A stretch of 64,000 nt of DNA from JBMNMS01 sp050953445 (GCA_050953445.1 JBMNMS010000001.1:744001-808000), one strand, 5' to 3'; positions 1 to 8,599 are shown, counted from the first letter of the stretch. Made by a program: numbers and translations. The notes: a model not told the origin generated them from the sequence alone.

Positions 1-29
1 AGCACACTCACTAATACCTTTTTTTTCAT
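1..29 (-). CDS. 5' end of a gene leaving the window (partial)
   Basis: Reading the minus strand, an ATG at 29..27 opens a frame beginning MKKKVLVSV that runs off the window edge. An AGGAG-type ribosome binding site lies just upstream at about 36-42. The lysine-rich start followed by hydrophobic residues looks like the beginning of a signal peptide. It is co-directional with the SipW-like genes behind it, so it may be another exported protein of that locus, but only nine codons are visible and no function can be given. Confidence 0.55.
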
Positions 30-174
30 TTCCTCTTCTCCTTTTGATTTTTTTTGATAAAACCAGTTATGACTTGCATTTATTATACACTCCTGTATAA
101 ACCGCGTAATTGACCTATAGTCTATACTTGCATACCCTTAAAGTACCATCTGTTATTCTCCCCTGGTGGTAGAG

Positions 175-1383
175 TTAAAATTCAATCTCACGTATATATG
201 CATGATTACTGCCTTTTATAATTAAGGTGGGATATCCTATTTTAGGAACAACTCTGACCAAAGTACCTTTTATTTCATTGGGATGAACCACACGACCGTC
301 TTCCGATGAATTGTTATCTCCTTTCGTCTTATAAGTCAGGTTTCCCTTGCCATCATCTATGATTTTGACGATTCTGTGGGTTATGCGAATTTCACCCCTT
401 TGAAACTGTATCACATCGCCTTCTTTAAGGTTGCCCAGCTGCTCCTCCGTGCGCATTTGTCTAAGAAGTATTACGTCTCCCGGATACATTATAGGCTCCA
501 TACTACCGGTCACAATAACAGAAGGCATTACCGGGAATACACCTACAATAAACCATAACAACCCTATGGCTAATATGGATGTAGCGATGCCTGTCGCCAT
601 ACTTTTCGTATGCTTTTTTTCAATATCAAAACGATGCTTTCTTTCTTCATGTTTATTTAGGATAATAAGAATTGAAACTACAGGAACCAATATTCCTATC
701 GCTCCCTCCGCCAACCAATTCAAAGAGGGAAGTACCGGTGAAATCCAATGAAAGACTTCTATGATCCATATATAAACCGATGCAGCTATTATTCCCCCGT
801 GCAGTGCCAGGTATGATAATGCTATATTAATGCTAAGTTTAGGACCCGCCTCCCTTGCTATAAAAATCACTATATTCTCAGTATCCATTGGCGATAGCCC
901 GGAGTAATTCAAACTTAAAGCAGTGAGAAGCAAAGTGACTAATATGAACACCTTTAAATTATGTTTGCTGCAATATATACTTAAAATGTAGCTGCGAATA
1001 CTTTCACGAACACCCAATGCGGGGAGGACAAAAAATAAATTCCCCCCCATCCCTTTAGGCGATAGATCGTAGGGGCTTCCACCTAATTGACCTAAAATAA
1101 AACCTAAAATAAGCTTCGAACCTATAAGTACCACTGCGCAAATTATGGCCTCCATATAAATTGTCCCTCTATCTGCCAGCCTACCTGCACAATGGACCCG
1201 AGGAATAATAAGGAATAAAATTGCTAAAAAAAAACACCAAATCGTGGGCAATATGATTCTTCCATAAAAATAGGCATTCAATTTTAGGAAGCTTAAAGCA
1301 AAAGGCGAAAGGGATATTAATATAAATATGGCAAACAATATATTGCCAGTTTTTCGATACCTTCTATAATTCTGGATTTCCAT
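175..1383 (-). CDS. SipW-like (S26B) signal peptidase I with long N-terminal membrane domain
   Basis: A 402-residue membrane protein whose C-terminal ~120 residues are a signal peptidase I domain of the ER/SipW type. The nucleophile is Ser294 in VTGSMEP and the general base position is His336 in ITHRIV, where ordinary bacterial type I peptidases have lysine. PGDVI and KGDNN motifs follow. SipW of Bacillus (about 190 residues) removes the signal peptides of TasA and related matrix proteins. Here about 270 residues with several hydrophobic helices precede the catalytic domain, an unusual extension. The start overlaps the upstream 110-aa gene by 20 bp, suggesting translational coupling, and the two upstream genes look like its substrates. 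Peptidase assignment is firm; the role of the membrane extension is unknown. Confidence 0.85.
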   Translation of the reverse strand: MEIQNYRRYRKTGNILFAIFILISLSPFALSFLKLNAYFYGRIILPTIWCFFLAILFLIIPRVHCAGRLADRGTIYMEAIICAVVLIGSKLILGFILGQLGGSPYDLSPKGMGGNLFFVLPALGVRESIRSYILSIYCSKHNLKVFILVTLLLTALSLNYSGLSPMDTENIVIFIAREAGPKLSINIALSYLALHGGIIAASVYIWIIEVFHWISPVLPSLNWLAEGAIGILVPVVSILIILNKHEERKHRFDIEKKHTKSMATGIATSILAIGLLWFIVGVFPVMPSVIVTGSMEPIMYPGDVILLRQMRTEEQLGNLKEGDVIQFQRGEIRITHRIVKIIDDGKGNLTYKTKGDNNSSEDGRVVHPNEIKGTLVRVVPKIGYPTLIIKGSNHAYIREIEF

Positions 1384-1696
1384 CTTCCATCGATTCCTTA
1401 TGGTCTACGTCATCAGTATCGGGAGTCAAATCTGTTTCCATGCTCTGTGGTAACATGGCCTCTCCTTCTTCTTCCCTCAGAAAATCTTCCTTAACCCCAT
1501 CGGTAATAGGCTTTGGCATTTCTAAGGAATCCTTTTTTTGCTTCTCGATATTATCGTTAACAATTATGCGATGTTCAAAGGTGCATTCACCAATAATTTT
1601 CATCTCTTCCGTCCAATAAGCATAGCTTATAGACACTGCGCCCATTCCTATCATCACTACTGCAGCAATGATACTTATCTTTTTTCCCCATTCCAT
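1364..1696 (-). CDS. Small exported protein with SipW-type signal segment
   Basis: A 110-residue protein with one hydrophobic segment (residues ~7-26) ending SISYAYWTEE, which resembles the cleavage region of SipW-processed proteins (an AYF/AYW motif followed by an acidic stretch). The rest is short, hydrophilic and acidic, with no known domain. ATG at 1696 is preceded by GGAGGGGG. It overlaps the 266-aa gene before it (22 bp) and the SipW-like peptidase gene after it (20 bp), so the three are one translational unit. Likely a peptidase substrate or a membrane-anchored accessory protein; this is inferred from motif and context. Confidence 0.7.
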   Translation of the reverse strand: MEWGKKISIIAAVVMIGMGAVSISYAYWTEEMKIIGECTFEHRIIVNDNIEKQKKDSLEMPKPITDGVKEDFLREEEGEAMLPQSMETDLTPDTDDVDHKESMEDGNPEL

Positions 1697-2475
1697 AAAG
1701 GCAGCCCCCTCCTACTAATTAATTTACAATTGAATTGATCAAGGACAAAAGGAATTTCAAATCCATAAAAACCTCGTAAGGTAATTTCGTTGGTGCCCGC
1801 TTCCATTCCGATTTCCAGATCATTAACAGATGCTCCCAAGCTACTTATGTCTATTGATTTCGGCCATGCCCCATCGGAGAACCCTACTTGCTCCAATAAA
1901 ATAGTACCCTGCATCATTTTCTCATTATCATCTGCCTCAAGCTTTTTGGTCACCCTAAAATTCCCCAGGCTATCCGGCATTAGATTCTGGATATTGCTTG
2001 CTGTTACTCCTCCGGTTTTGCCTTCAGAATTTCGATCCATGTTACCTACCCATTGGATTGTCTTTCCTGTACGCCTAAGCTTTACATATTCCTCTTCATC
2101 ATTTTTTATTTCCGTAAATTCAGCAGCCTTCATAAGACTGCTATTCTCAGATGGTTTTATTCTATACCGAATTATAAAGCGTAAATCTACATTATCCAGA
2201 TATGTGGTGTCTATCGGATCCATATCCTTTATTATCAGATTTTTCCCGTCATACTCAGCAATTGCGCCGATTCTTCTTATTTCTCCATCCTTACCCTTTT
2301 GAATGGATATTGAAAAATCTTCATTGGAATCGTCAAAATTGAAATCCATATTGCCAGTTGATAGGGATGTATGTGTTTTTAAAACAGCAATATATCCGGC
2401 ATAACTAGCCCCTAATACTATTATTAGAATCACCATGAAAAACAACAAACCCGCTTTATTAAAAATCCTTGCCAA
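1675..2475 (-). CDS. Exported protein, probable SipW substrate
   Basis: A 266-residue protein with an N-terminal hydrophobic helix (residues ~9-30) followed by THTSLSTGNMDFNF, a pattern typical of TasA/camelysin-like proteins just after the SipW cleavage site. The remainder is predicted extracellular and rich in beta-type sequence; I do not recognise a named domain. The start is TTG at 2475, directly behind a strong GGAGGAGG site. It is first of the three-gene substrate/peptidase unit and lies 48 bp after the response-regulator gene in the same direction. A matrix or surface-fibre protein is a reasonable guess, not proven. Confidence 0.72.
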   Translation of the reverse strand: MARIFNKAGLLFFMVILIIVLGASYAGYIAVLKTHTSLSTGNMDFNFDDSNEDFSISIQKGKDGEIRRIGAIAEYDGKNLIIKDMDPIDTTYLDNVDLRFIIRYRIKPSENSSLMKAAEFTEIKNDEEEYVKLRRTGKTIQWVGNMDRNSEGKTGGVTASNIQNLMPDSLGNFRVTKKLEADDNEKMMQGTILLEQVGFSDGAWPKSIDISSLGASVNDLEIGMEAGTNEITLRGFYGFEIPFVLDQFNCKLISRRGLPLWNGEKR

Positions 2476-2523
2476 TTTCCTCCTCCATTAACCATTTAAT
2501 ATGTCCGTTTTTTTATCTCCAAT

Positions 2524-3147
2524 TTATTCACCGGATAGTTTATTTGCATATACCAGAACTTCCATACGATTGGACATATTTAGCTTTGTAAGTATATTAC
2601 TTATATGTTTTTTGGTGGTACCTTCAGAAATATATAAATTGCTACCTATCTGTGAATTAGTCAATCCTTTGCTTAATTCTATAAGAACATCCATTTCTCT
2701 ATCCGTCAAAAGACGCATACCTTCCTCGTTTTTGATTTCCAAAGCCTTATCGACCAATTTAGGCGGATAATATTTTTTCCCTTTTAGAATCAGATTATAT
2801 GCGTATCTTAAGTCATCCTCATCAGTTTCTTTAAGAACATATCCATCAACATATAGCTGTTCCGCCCTTCTAAACTCAAAAACACTTATAGATGATGCGA
2901 GCAAAATGCATTTTATTCTTTTTCCTTTCGTATCCCTTATCCTGCTGATTAGGTCAAAGCCACTACCATCCTTAAGATGAAGTCCTACAAAAGTAAGATC
3001 AACTGGCTCATCCTTTAGTATTGACATGGCTTCTGCAACGGTACTCGCTTCGAATATCTTATAATTATTATTTGTTGGATCCGAACCAAGTACCTGAACA
3101 ATCCCCTTTCTTATCAAGGGATGACTATCCACTACTAATAACCTCAA
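2524..3147 (-). CDS. NarL/LuxR-type response regulator with degenerate receiver
   Basis: A 207-residue regulator: receiver domain (residues 1-~115) plus LuxR-type helix-turn-helix (about 145-200, with LTDREMDVL and ISEGTTKKHISNIL). I chose TTG at 3147 because GGAGGGAG lies six bases upstream; an ATG ten codons earlier has no good site. The receiver is atypical. The usual phosphoacceptor aspartate is Gly55 (TFVGLHL) and the acidic pair near the N-terminus is VVDSHP rather than DD. Lys106 is kept. No sensor kinase gene is adjacent. It probably controls the exported-protein/peptidase genes immediately downstream, perhaps without phosphorylation. Confidence 0.88.
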   Translation of the reverse strand: MRLLVVDSHPLIRKGIVQVLGSDPTNNNYKIFEASTVAEAMSILKDEPVDLTFVGLHLKDGSGFDLISRIRDTKGKRIKCILLASSISVFEFRRAEQLYVDGYVLKETDEDDLRYAYNLILKGKKYYPPKLVDKALEIKNEEGMRLLTDREMDVLIELSKGLTNSQIGSNLYISEGTTKKHISNILTKLNMSNRMEVLVYANKLSGE

Positions 3148-3297
3148 ATAAACTCCCTCCCATAAATGAAGTATCACGGATGTAATGAAAAGACCCTAAT
3201 TAAAATCTTAAAGAAACTATATCCATAGGGCAAGATTTTTAACATGACAAATTGTGCTGTATCGCTGGTAAATACTACAATTTAAACATAAATGATC

Positions 3298-3330
3298 GTA
3301 AAATATTAAAGCGCCGACATAAGTCGACGC
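3298..3330 (-). terminator. Rho-independent terminator of the SLH/CAP gene
   Basis: On the minus strand an 8-bp stem (GCGTCGAC/GTCGGCGC, one G-U pair, loop TTAT) at 3330..3311 is followed by a T-rich tract. It sits about 50 bp past the stop of the CAP-domain gene. The 229-bp gap (3148-3376) otherwise shows nothing recognisable. Confidence 0.7.
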
Positions 3331-3376
3331 CATTAATAACATTATTTTAACGATTCTATGGAAATTAAAATCAATT

Positions 3377-4516
3377 TTAGTAATAACCCACAAACATTTG
3401 TACAAACTTAATGCTTCCCTTGTCGTTATAAACACCTATCCCAATCTCATCAAAATTTCTGTTTAATATATTATCCCTGTGTCCCTGGGATTCCATCCAC
3501 GCATTTACAACACTTTCACCCGAATCATATCCATAGGCGATGTTTTCACCCGCCACTTGATATTCCATACCGAAGGATTTTATCATATCAAATGGGCTGC
3601 CATACTTTGGAGATTCATGGGCAAAATACCTGTTATCCGAAAAATCTTTTGCTTTTAGTTTTGCCACATTTGAAAGTTTGTTGTTCATTTTTAGCTTTTT
3701 TAGTCCCGCTTTCTCTCTTTCTTCATTAGTATACTTCAATACATCTGAAGCTACCTCTTCCTCTGTTGCAAGGTCAATGTTATTTAAATTTTCGTTGAAA
3801 GTTGTTATCTTTGTTTTCAATAGCTCATCAATATCTATTCTTTTGCCATTGTCCCTGATTCTGGCCGCCAGCACTACTGCCTCTGCTCTCGTTAATTTAT
3901 CGGTAGGTCTTAATTCTAATTCTATTCCCGATATACTCCCACATACTATCCCTGATTTAACCGCTATATCTATTTTTTCAAAGGTCTTTGTATGGACAAT
4001 ATCCTTGAAGTTATACATTTTTTTGTCTTTCAATTTCAGTACATAATCTTGTCCTTCTTTTATGTATACGGCAACCCCGGCTATCATTGCCGCATCTTCT
4101 CTTGTTAATCTCCCATTCTTATAAACAGAATCAAGGACATCCCTGACCATTACATTGTGGGTAAGTTCATTGAACCCGTTAATGCATTTGGGCATGTTTT
4201 CGAACATTAATTTTTCGTAACTTGAAACCCAATTTCCTTCCTTGGAGGATCCCGGATCCTTCCCCAGAGCCGCAACCATAGCCATCTTAAAAAATTCCCC
4301 AGGTGTTATGGCCTGATCAGGCCTGAATGTTTTGTCAGGATACCCCTTTACTTCCCCACATTCAAAGGCCTCCTTTATATCGCTATATGCCCAATGCCCT
4401 CCTTGCACATCCGAACAGTATTCTTGAAATTTGGAAACGGCAAAAGCCGATCCTGTGAAGGATAAGGTGAAAACTGTTGCTAACACAAGTGTAATAAGGG
4501 TGTTTTTAATCTTCAT
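3377..4516 (-). CDS. Exported SLH-domain and CAP-domain protein
   Basis: 379 residues with a clear signal peptide (hydrophobic core after MKIKN, cleavage near AFA at ~26). S-layer homology repeats follow (HWAYSDIKEAF...GYPDKTFRPD, then TREDAAMIAGVA, then LRPTDKLTRAEAVVLAARI up to about residue 230). A C-terminal CAP/SCP domain covers about residues 258-379 with the usual YFAHESP, VAGENIA and GHRDNIL elements. SLH domains bind pyruvylated cell-wall polymers, so the protein should be displayed on the wall; CAP domains of this type are common in clostridial surface and spore-associated proteins, function generally unknown. It has its own promoter and terminator and is probably monocistronic. Confidence 0.9.
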   Translation of the reverse strand: MKIKNTLITLVLATVFTLSFTGSAFAVSKFQEYCSDVQGGHWAYSDIKEAFECGEVKGYPDKTFRPDQAITPGEFFKMAMVAALGKDPGSSKEGNWVSSYEKLMFENMPKCINGFNELTHNVMVRDVLDSVYKNGRLTREDAAMIAGVAVYIKEGQDYVLKLKDKKMYNFKDIVHTKTFEKIDIAVKSGIVCGSISGIELELRPTDKLTRAEAVVLAARIRDNGKRIDIDELLKTKITTFNENLNNIDLATEEEVASDVLKYTNEEREKAGLKKLKMNNKLSNVAKLKAKDFSDNRYFAHESPKYGSPFDMIKSFGMEYQVAGENIAYGYDSGESVVNAWMESQGHRDNILNRNFDEIGIGVYNDKGSIKFVQMFVGYY

Positions 4517-4581
4517 GGTTACTCCTTATATGGTATATATGTTTCCGCTATAATCAATTCATAATGTTCCAATTCCCAATT

Positions 4582-4610
4582 ATATTACCATTATATCATT
4601 CTCCCGTCAA
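4582..4610 (-). promoter_or_regulatory. Sigma-A type promoter of the SLH/CAP gene
   Basis: Minus strand: -35 TTGACG (4610..4605), 17-bp spacer, -10 TAATAT (4587..4582), with a second possible -10 (TATAAT) overlapping the spacer. It lies about 65 bp upstream of the CAP gene start and just past the end of the Ehr operon, for which no clear terminator was seen. Confidence 0.5.
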
Positions 4611-4693
4611 TAAACCCGTGGCGCTTCATCTTAGGGTTGATTTTAGGACACGATATTGCCTATTTCTACAGGATTCAATCGGACTTCGACCTG

Positions 4694-5476
4694 TCACTTG
4701 ATGGCTTGAAGGATGCCATATACTATGGCTTGAGGTCTTGGAGGACATCCGGGCACATATACATCGACGGGCACGATGGTATCGATCCCGTTATTGGTGG
4801 CATAAGTGTCTCTAAAGATGCCGCCGCTGCAGGCGCAGGATCCTACCGCAACAACTAACTTTGGATCAGGGGTTGCATTGTATGTCTTTATTAGCGCCTG
4901 TTCCATATTCCTTACTGCCGTCCCCGTTACGAGAAGCATATCCGCATGCCTTGGAGATGCAACGAAGCTTATTCCAAATCTTTCAACATCTATAAAGGGA
5001 TTATTTAGGGCATTTATCTCATAATCGCATCCATTACAGGAGCCGGAATCCACTTCGCGTATATGAAGACTTCTTCCAAAAACACCCTTGATCTTAGCTT
5101 TTAATTCCTTGCCGATATTTTCCCATACCAACGATTTCGTTTCGTCCTCTGTTATTATAAGGGTTTTATTTGTTAACCCCTGCCTATCCTTTTCCACATT
5201 AAATATCTGTTTGTCCATTGCAATAGCCCCTTCGGGACATATTTCTTTACAGAGCATGCAGTAGATACATAGCCCATGATCTATACCAAGTTTTCCTTCA
5301 AGTCCATCGGGAATTATAGCATTGGTAGGACACCTTTCCGCACATTCCATGCAAATGGTACACATTTCCCTATTTATAACCGGATTTCCCGGGAAATAGT
5401 CAAGAATCGCCGGCCTTTTCAAACTATCCTGGGTGAGCCTGGGATAGTTCAACATCTTTCTTGTTTTATCTAACAT
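4694..5476 (-). CDS. Ehr complex: fused 2[4Fe-4S] ferredoxin and NuoB/HyfI-like small subunit
   Basis: 260 residues joining two subunits that are separate in E. coli Hyc/Hyf. Residues ~35-85 carry two CxxCxxCxxxCP clusters (HyfH/HycF type). From ~125 on is the NuoB/HyfI domain with the proximal-cluster cysteines in GSCNGCD, VGSCACSGG and VPGCPPRP all kept. ATG at 5476 is chosen because AAGGAAGG precedes it; a TTG six codons earlier lacks a site. It is last in the six-gene complex cluster, 21 bp after the large subunit. It should carry electrons from a soluble donor toward the large subunit at the inner face of the membrane. A perfect Noc-binding palindrome lies inside the coding sequence at 5384-5397. 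Confidence 0.9.
   Translation of the reverse strand: MLDKTRKMLNYPRLTQDSLKRPAILDYFPGNPVINREMCTICMECAERCPTNAIIPDGLEGKLGIDHGLCIYCMLCKEICPEGAIAMDKQIFNVEKDRQGLTNKTLIITEDETKSLVWENIGKELKAKIKGVFGRSLHIREVDSGSCNGCDYEINALNNPFIDVERFGISFVASPRHADMLLVTGTAVRNMEQALIKTYNATPDPKLVVAVGSCACSGGIFRDTYATNNGIDTIVPVDVYVPGCPPRPQAIVYGILQAIK
5384..5397. promoter_or_regulatory. Noc-binding site (NBS)
   Basis: ATTTCCCGGGAAAT, a perfect 14-bp palindrome identical to the consensus known for Bacillus subtilis Noc. It lies inside the Ehr small-subunit gene, about 41 kb from oriC. A noc homologue is present at 55.25 kb. No other exact copy was seen in the window. Chance occurrence in 64 kb is roughly 64,000 divided by 4 to the 14th, i.e. 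a few in ten thousand. Confidence 0.75.
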
Positions 5477-5497
5477 GTTATCCTTCCTTATCAATCA

Positions 5498-7096
5498 TCA
5501 TAAATCGTTTCCTGCATAGGAAAGGTTAAAGCTCTTGTTAATCAGTGGAAAATCCGGAACAATATTTCCCTTAACTGCTTGACATAAGGCGGGCCAATTG
5601 CAAAAGGAAGGCGTTCTTATCTTATAGCGAAGTATCTTTTCCTTTTCCCCCACCATGACAAAATGAATATTTTCTCCTCTGGCACCTTCCGTGATACCAA
5701 ATGCAGAGCTGTATGGCTCAATCCCTAATAAATCCCTATGAATCTCCCCCGGTGGCATGCACTCTATTCCTTGCCTAATCAATTCAATCGATGACAAACA
5801 TTCCTCAATCTTCACATTCATTCTACAGTTTACATCCCCATACTGATACACGGGAACATTAAAATCAAGCTTAGAGTAACATTCATAGGGGAAACTTTTT
5901 CTTACATCATAGTCTATGCCTGAGGCGCGCCCCCCCGGACCTGTAGCATTAAGATCCTCAGCTATTTGTTTGGTTAAAACCCCCGTATTTTCCACCCTAT
6001 CTATGAACATGCTGTTAGCCCTTATTATTCCAGCCGTATCATTAAGTTCTTTTCTTATGGCATCTAACTGCTTCAGAACCGACCTTTCCTTGCCGGCAAT
6101 AAAATCCCTTCTTACACCCCCCAGCCTGTTCACACTTCTCAAGAAACGCATCCCGCAAAGCTCGTCGGCCACAAGATATGCCCACCCCCTCAACATCCGA
6201 AACTGGTAGGCGGCAAATCCGTATGCCGTATCAAGGCAGATTCCTGCCAGATCACCCAGATGGCTAATGAGCCTTTCCACCTCAGCAAAGATGACCCTGA
6301 TATATTGGGCCCGTTCAGGAATGTCAACCCCTGCCATCTTCTCAACAGCCTGACAAAAAGTTAGAGAATTGGAAAAGGTCTCATCCCCTGAAATCCTTTC
6401 AGAGATATAAAAAGTCTTTTCTAAACTTTGCCCCTCGCTTAATTTTTCTATCCCCTTATGAACAAAATAAAGCTGAGCTTCCAAATTTATAATGGGTTCC
6501 CCCGCAACACTAAATCTAAAGTGCCCGGGCTCAATTATGCCCGCATGAACCGGACCGACGGGGATCTCGTAGACACCATCCCCAAGTATTTTTTGAAACC
6601 GGATTTCTTCTTGAGCCATGGGCGGTTTATTATCCCGCTTATAATCCCTTCTCAAAGGATGTACTCCCTCCGGCCAATTGCTGTGAAAAACTAGCCTTTT
6701 AGGATCGGGATGCCCCATCGGTTTTATTCCGTATAAATCCTTTATTTCCCTCTCGTAAAATGAGGCCGTAGGAATCTCCACGCCGATGGATGGAATCTCC
6801 ATCCTGTTCGAATCAACCAATGCCTTCACCACCAATATCTCGCCGCCATTCCTGTCAGCAAAGACATAATTGATCACATAGTCCTCGGGGTTATGCAATT
6901 GGAGCCCTGTATTCCCATAGTCGCCACAGACAAACGCAAGAATTAAAGGAAGGCCCATCGATTTATGTATGTAGGTACAAATTTCTCCCAGCCCCTCAAA
7001 TGCAACGATTAAACTATATTCATTTCTCCTGCCCCTGTCATGACTTAAAACCCTGTTACCAAAGGCGGTTATTAATTTATCCATCATATTATCCAC
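5498..7096 (-). CDS. Ehr complex: NuoCD/HyfG-like large subunit without NiFe ligands
   Basis: About 532 residues. An N-terminal NuoC-like part (~1-160, with FYEREIKDLYGI and HPLRRD) is fused to a NuoD/[NiFe]-hydrogenase large-subunit domain (~175-532, with VGPVHAGIIEPGHFRF, GIEKL, PERAQYIRVI). It aligns naturally with HycE/HyfG, but the N-terminal CxxC that binds NiFe is replaced by SGDE (about 236-239, bases 6380-6391). The C-terminal DPCxxC is replaced by NLSYAG (about 524-529). Hydrogen chemistry is therefore not expected. The start is GTG at 7096, spaced well behind AAGGTGA; GTG 7105 and ATG 7087 are alternatives. Family knowledge places such proteins in Ehr complexes; the substrate is unknown. 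Confidence 0.9.
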   Translation of the reverse strand: MDNMMDKLITAFGNRVLSHDRGRRNEYSLIVAFEGLGEICTYIHKSMGLPLILAFVCGDYGNTGLQLHNPEDYVINYVFADRNGGEILVVKALVDSNRMEIPSIGVEIPTASFYEREIKDLYGIKPMGHPDPKRLVFHSNWPEGVHPLRRDYKRDNKPPMAQEEIRFQKILGDGVYEIPVGPVHAGIIEPGHFRFSVAGEPIINLEAQLYFVHKGIEKLSEGQSLEKTFYISERISGDETFSNSLTFCQAVEKMAGVDIPERAQYIRVIFAEVERLISHLGDLAGICLDTAYGFAAYQFRMLRGWAYLVADELCGMRFLRSVNRLGGVRRDFIAGKERSVLKQLDAIRKELNDTAGIIRANSMFIDRVENTGVLTKQIAEDLNATGPGGRASGIDYDVRKSFPYECYSKLDFNVPVYQYGDVNCRMNVKIEECLSSIELIRQGIECMPPGEIHRDLLGIEPYSSAFGITEGARGENIHFVMVGEKEKILRYKIRTPSFCNWPALCQAVKGNIVPDFPLINKSFNLSYAGNDL

Positions 7097-7122
7097 AGAA
7101 ATCACCTTCCCCTACAGGTATT

Positions 7123-8595
7123 TTATATGCCCGAAACTATCATCTGAGCTTTTTTTATTAAGCCTACCATGATCTCCGGCATTTCAAGCCCCGTTATTCC
7201 CACAATTACTAATAATGCAACAACCACTACAGCCCCCGGAATGTTATTCTCACCGATCTCGATGTTCCCATCGCCATTTCCCCTATAAAAAATTTGAAAT
7301 AGTGCAACCCCTATTCCTGCAAAAATAACTGCAAAAAGTATCCCTAACCCTGCACCAATAATATAGCTACCTTCTTGAAACACTGATATTAAGACGCTAA
7401 ACTCACTGGCAAAAACACTGAATGGCGGTGTCCCGCCTATGGCAAATAGCCCCAATAGAAAAGTGACACCCGTTGCCGGCAACACCTTTATCATCCCCTT
7501 AATCTTGGATATATGCTTTGTGCCATATTTTTGAAGCAGGGTTCCCGAGCAAAGAAACAGCATGGATTTTGTCAAAGAATGATTTACCATATGAAGCAAC
7601 CCGCTACAGATGGACAAGGGGGTAAAAAATCCGATGGCTACTGCCACAATCCCCATATGTTCAATACTGGAATAGGCCAACAATCTTTTGTAATCCCTCT
7701 GGGTCAATATAAATATGGCTGCTGTCGCTATGGACAGCATGCCCATGGCCATTAGCAACCTTCCAGCGTAAAGGCTATCATTCAAACTTTTGTTTACTAT
7801 GGCAAGAATTCGAATAATGCCATACATGGCACTGTTTAACAGTACACCGGAAAGCAGCGCACTTATGGGAGCAGGAGCCTGGCTATGAGCATCGGGGAGC
7901 CATGTATGCATGGGGGCAAGACCGGCTTTTGTTCCGAACCCCATCAAGATGAAAATAAAGGAAAGCCTGACCGTACCTTCATTCAGGCCTTCTGCCTTTT
8001 CCATAAGAAGAACCCAGTTTAAAAAATCTCTGCTTTCCAGCAATCCTATGGAGGAAAGATGAAGCATTATGATTCCCAACATCGCTATAGCAATACCAAC
8101 GGAACAAATAATAATATACTTCCACGCTGCTTCCAGGGCAAATTTATCGTTGTTAAACCCTACTAAAAATACCGATGCCAATGTGGTAGCTTCGACAGCT
8201 ATCCACATTACCCCGATGTTCTTAACAGTCAATGCCAACACCATGGTAAACAAAAACACATACATAAGCATGTAATATATCTTAGCTTTATTAAAATCCA
8301 GATTGCCCTGCCGGATCTCTTCCTCCAAATATCCAATAGAATAAACAGCCACAAGAAATCCTATGAATATGACTATATCCAAAACGATAATGCTAAGGGA
8401 ATCCAAATATAAAAAATCACCCAGGCTCTCCGGCTCGACATACCCTAATCTTAATACTCTTCCTGTTACAATTATAGCCGATATCACCATCATACCCGAT
8501 GCAAGCACACTGGTAATATGGAGAAAGCGACCCTCATTCATGAGAGCAAAAAGCAAAACTGAAATCAATGGTATGGCCAAAAGCAAAAACTCCAT
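7123..8595 (-). CDS. Ehr complex: HyfF/NuoN-like antiporter-type membrane subunit
   Basis: 490 residues, hydrophobic throughout, of the proton-conducting NADH-quinone oxidoreductase/Mrp antiporter family. Conserved stretches include GFGTKAGLAPMHTWLPDAHSQAP and LLAYSSIEHMGIV, with the buried lysines and histidines of this family. It forms part of the membrane arm that is thought to move H+ or Na+ when electrons pass through the peripheral arm. ATG at 8595 is preceded by GAGAGG. It starts 4 bp after the HyfE-like gene stops and 26 bp separate its stop from the large-subunit start, so it is in the same operon. Confidence 0.93.
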   Translation of the reverse strand: MEFLLLAIPLISVLLFALMNEGRFLHITSVLASGMMVISAIIVTGRVLRLGYVEPESLGDFLYLDSLSIIVLDIVIFIGFLVAVYSIGYLEEEIRQGNLDFNKAKIYYMLMYVFLFTMVLALTVKNIGVMWIAVEATTLASVFLVGFNNDKFALEAAWKYIIICSVGIAIAMLGIIMLHLSSIGLLESRDFLNWVLLMEKAEGLNEGTVRLSFIFILMGFGTKAGLAPMHTWLPDAHSQAPAPISALLSGVLLNSAMYGIIRILAIVNKSLNDSLYAGRLLMAMGMLSIATAAIFILTQRDYKRLLAYSSIEHMGIVAVAIGFFTPLSICSGLLHMVNHSLTKSMLFLCSGTLLQKYGTKHISKIKGMIKVLPATGVTFLLGLFAIGGTPPFSVFASEFSVLISVFQEGSYIIGAGLGILFAVIFAGIGVALFQIFYRGNGDGNIEIGENNIPGAVVVVALLVIVGITGLEMPEIMVGLIKKAQMIVSGI

Positions 8596-8599
8596 TTGA

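Noticed and set aside
3217..3435. 72-codon minus-strand frame between the CAP gene and the response regulator
   Set aside because: Overlaps the 3' end of the CAP gene and its terminator hairpin, no ribosome site, no protein-like conservation features.
4637..4858. 73-codon plus-strand frame at the end of the Ehr small-subunit gene
   Set aside because: Antisense to the conserved PGCPP region of a well-supported gene; no ribosome site.
5498..7096. Calling the large subunit a formate hydrogenlyase/hydrogenase-4 catalytic subunit
   Set aside because: Overall similarity fits, but all four NiFe-binding cysteines are absent.
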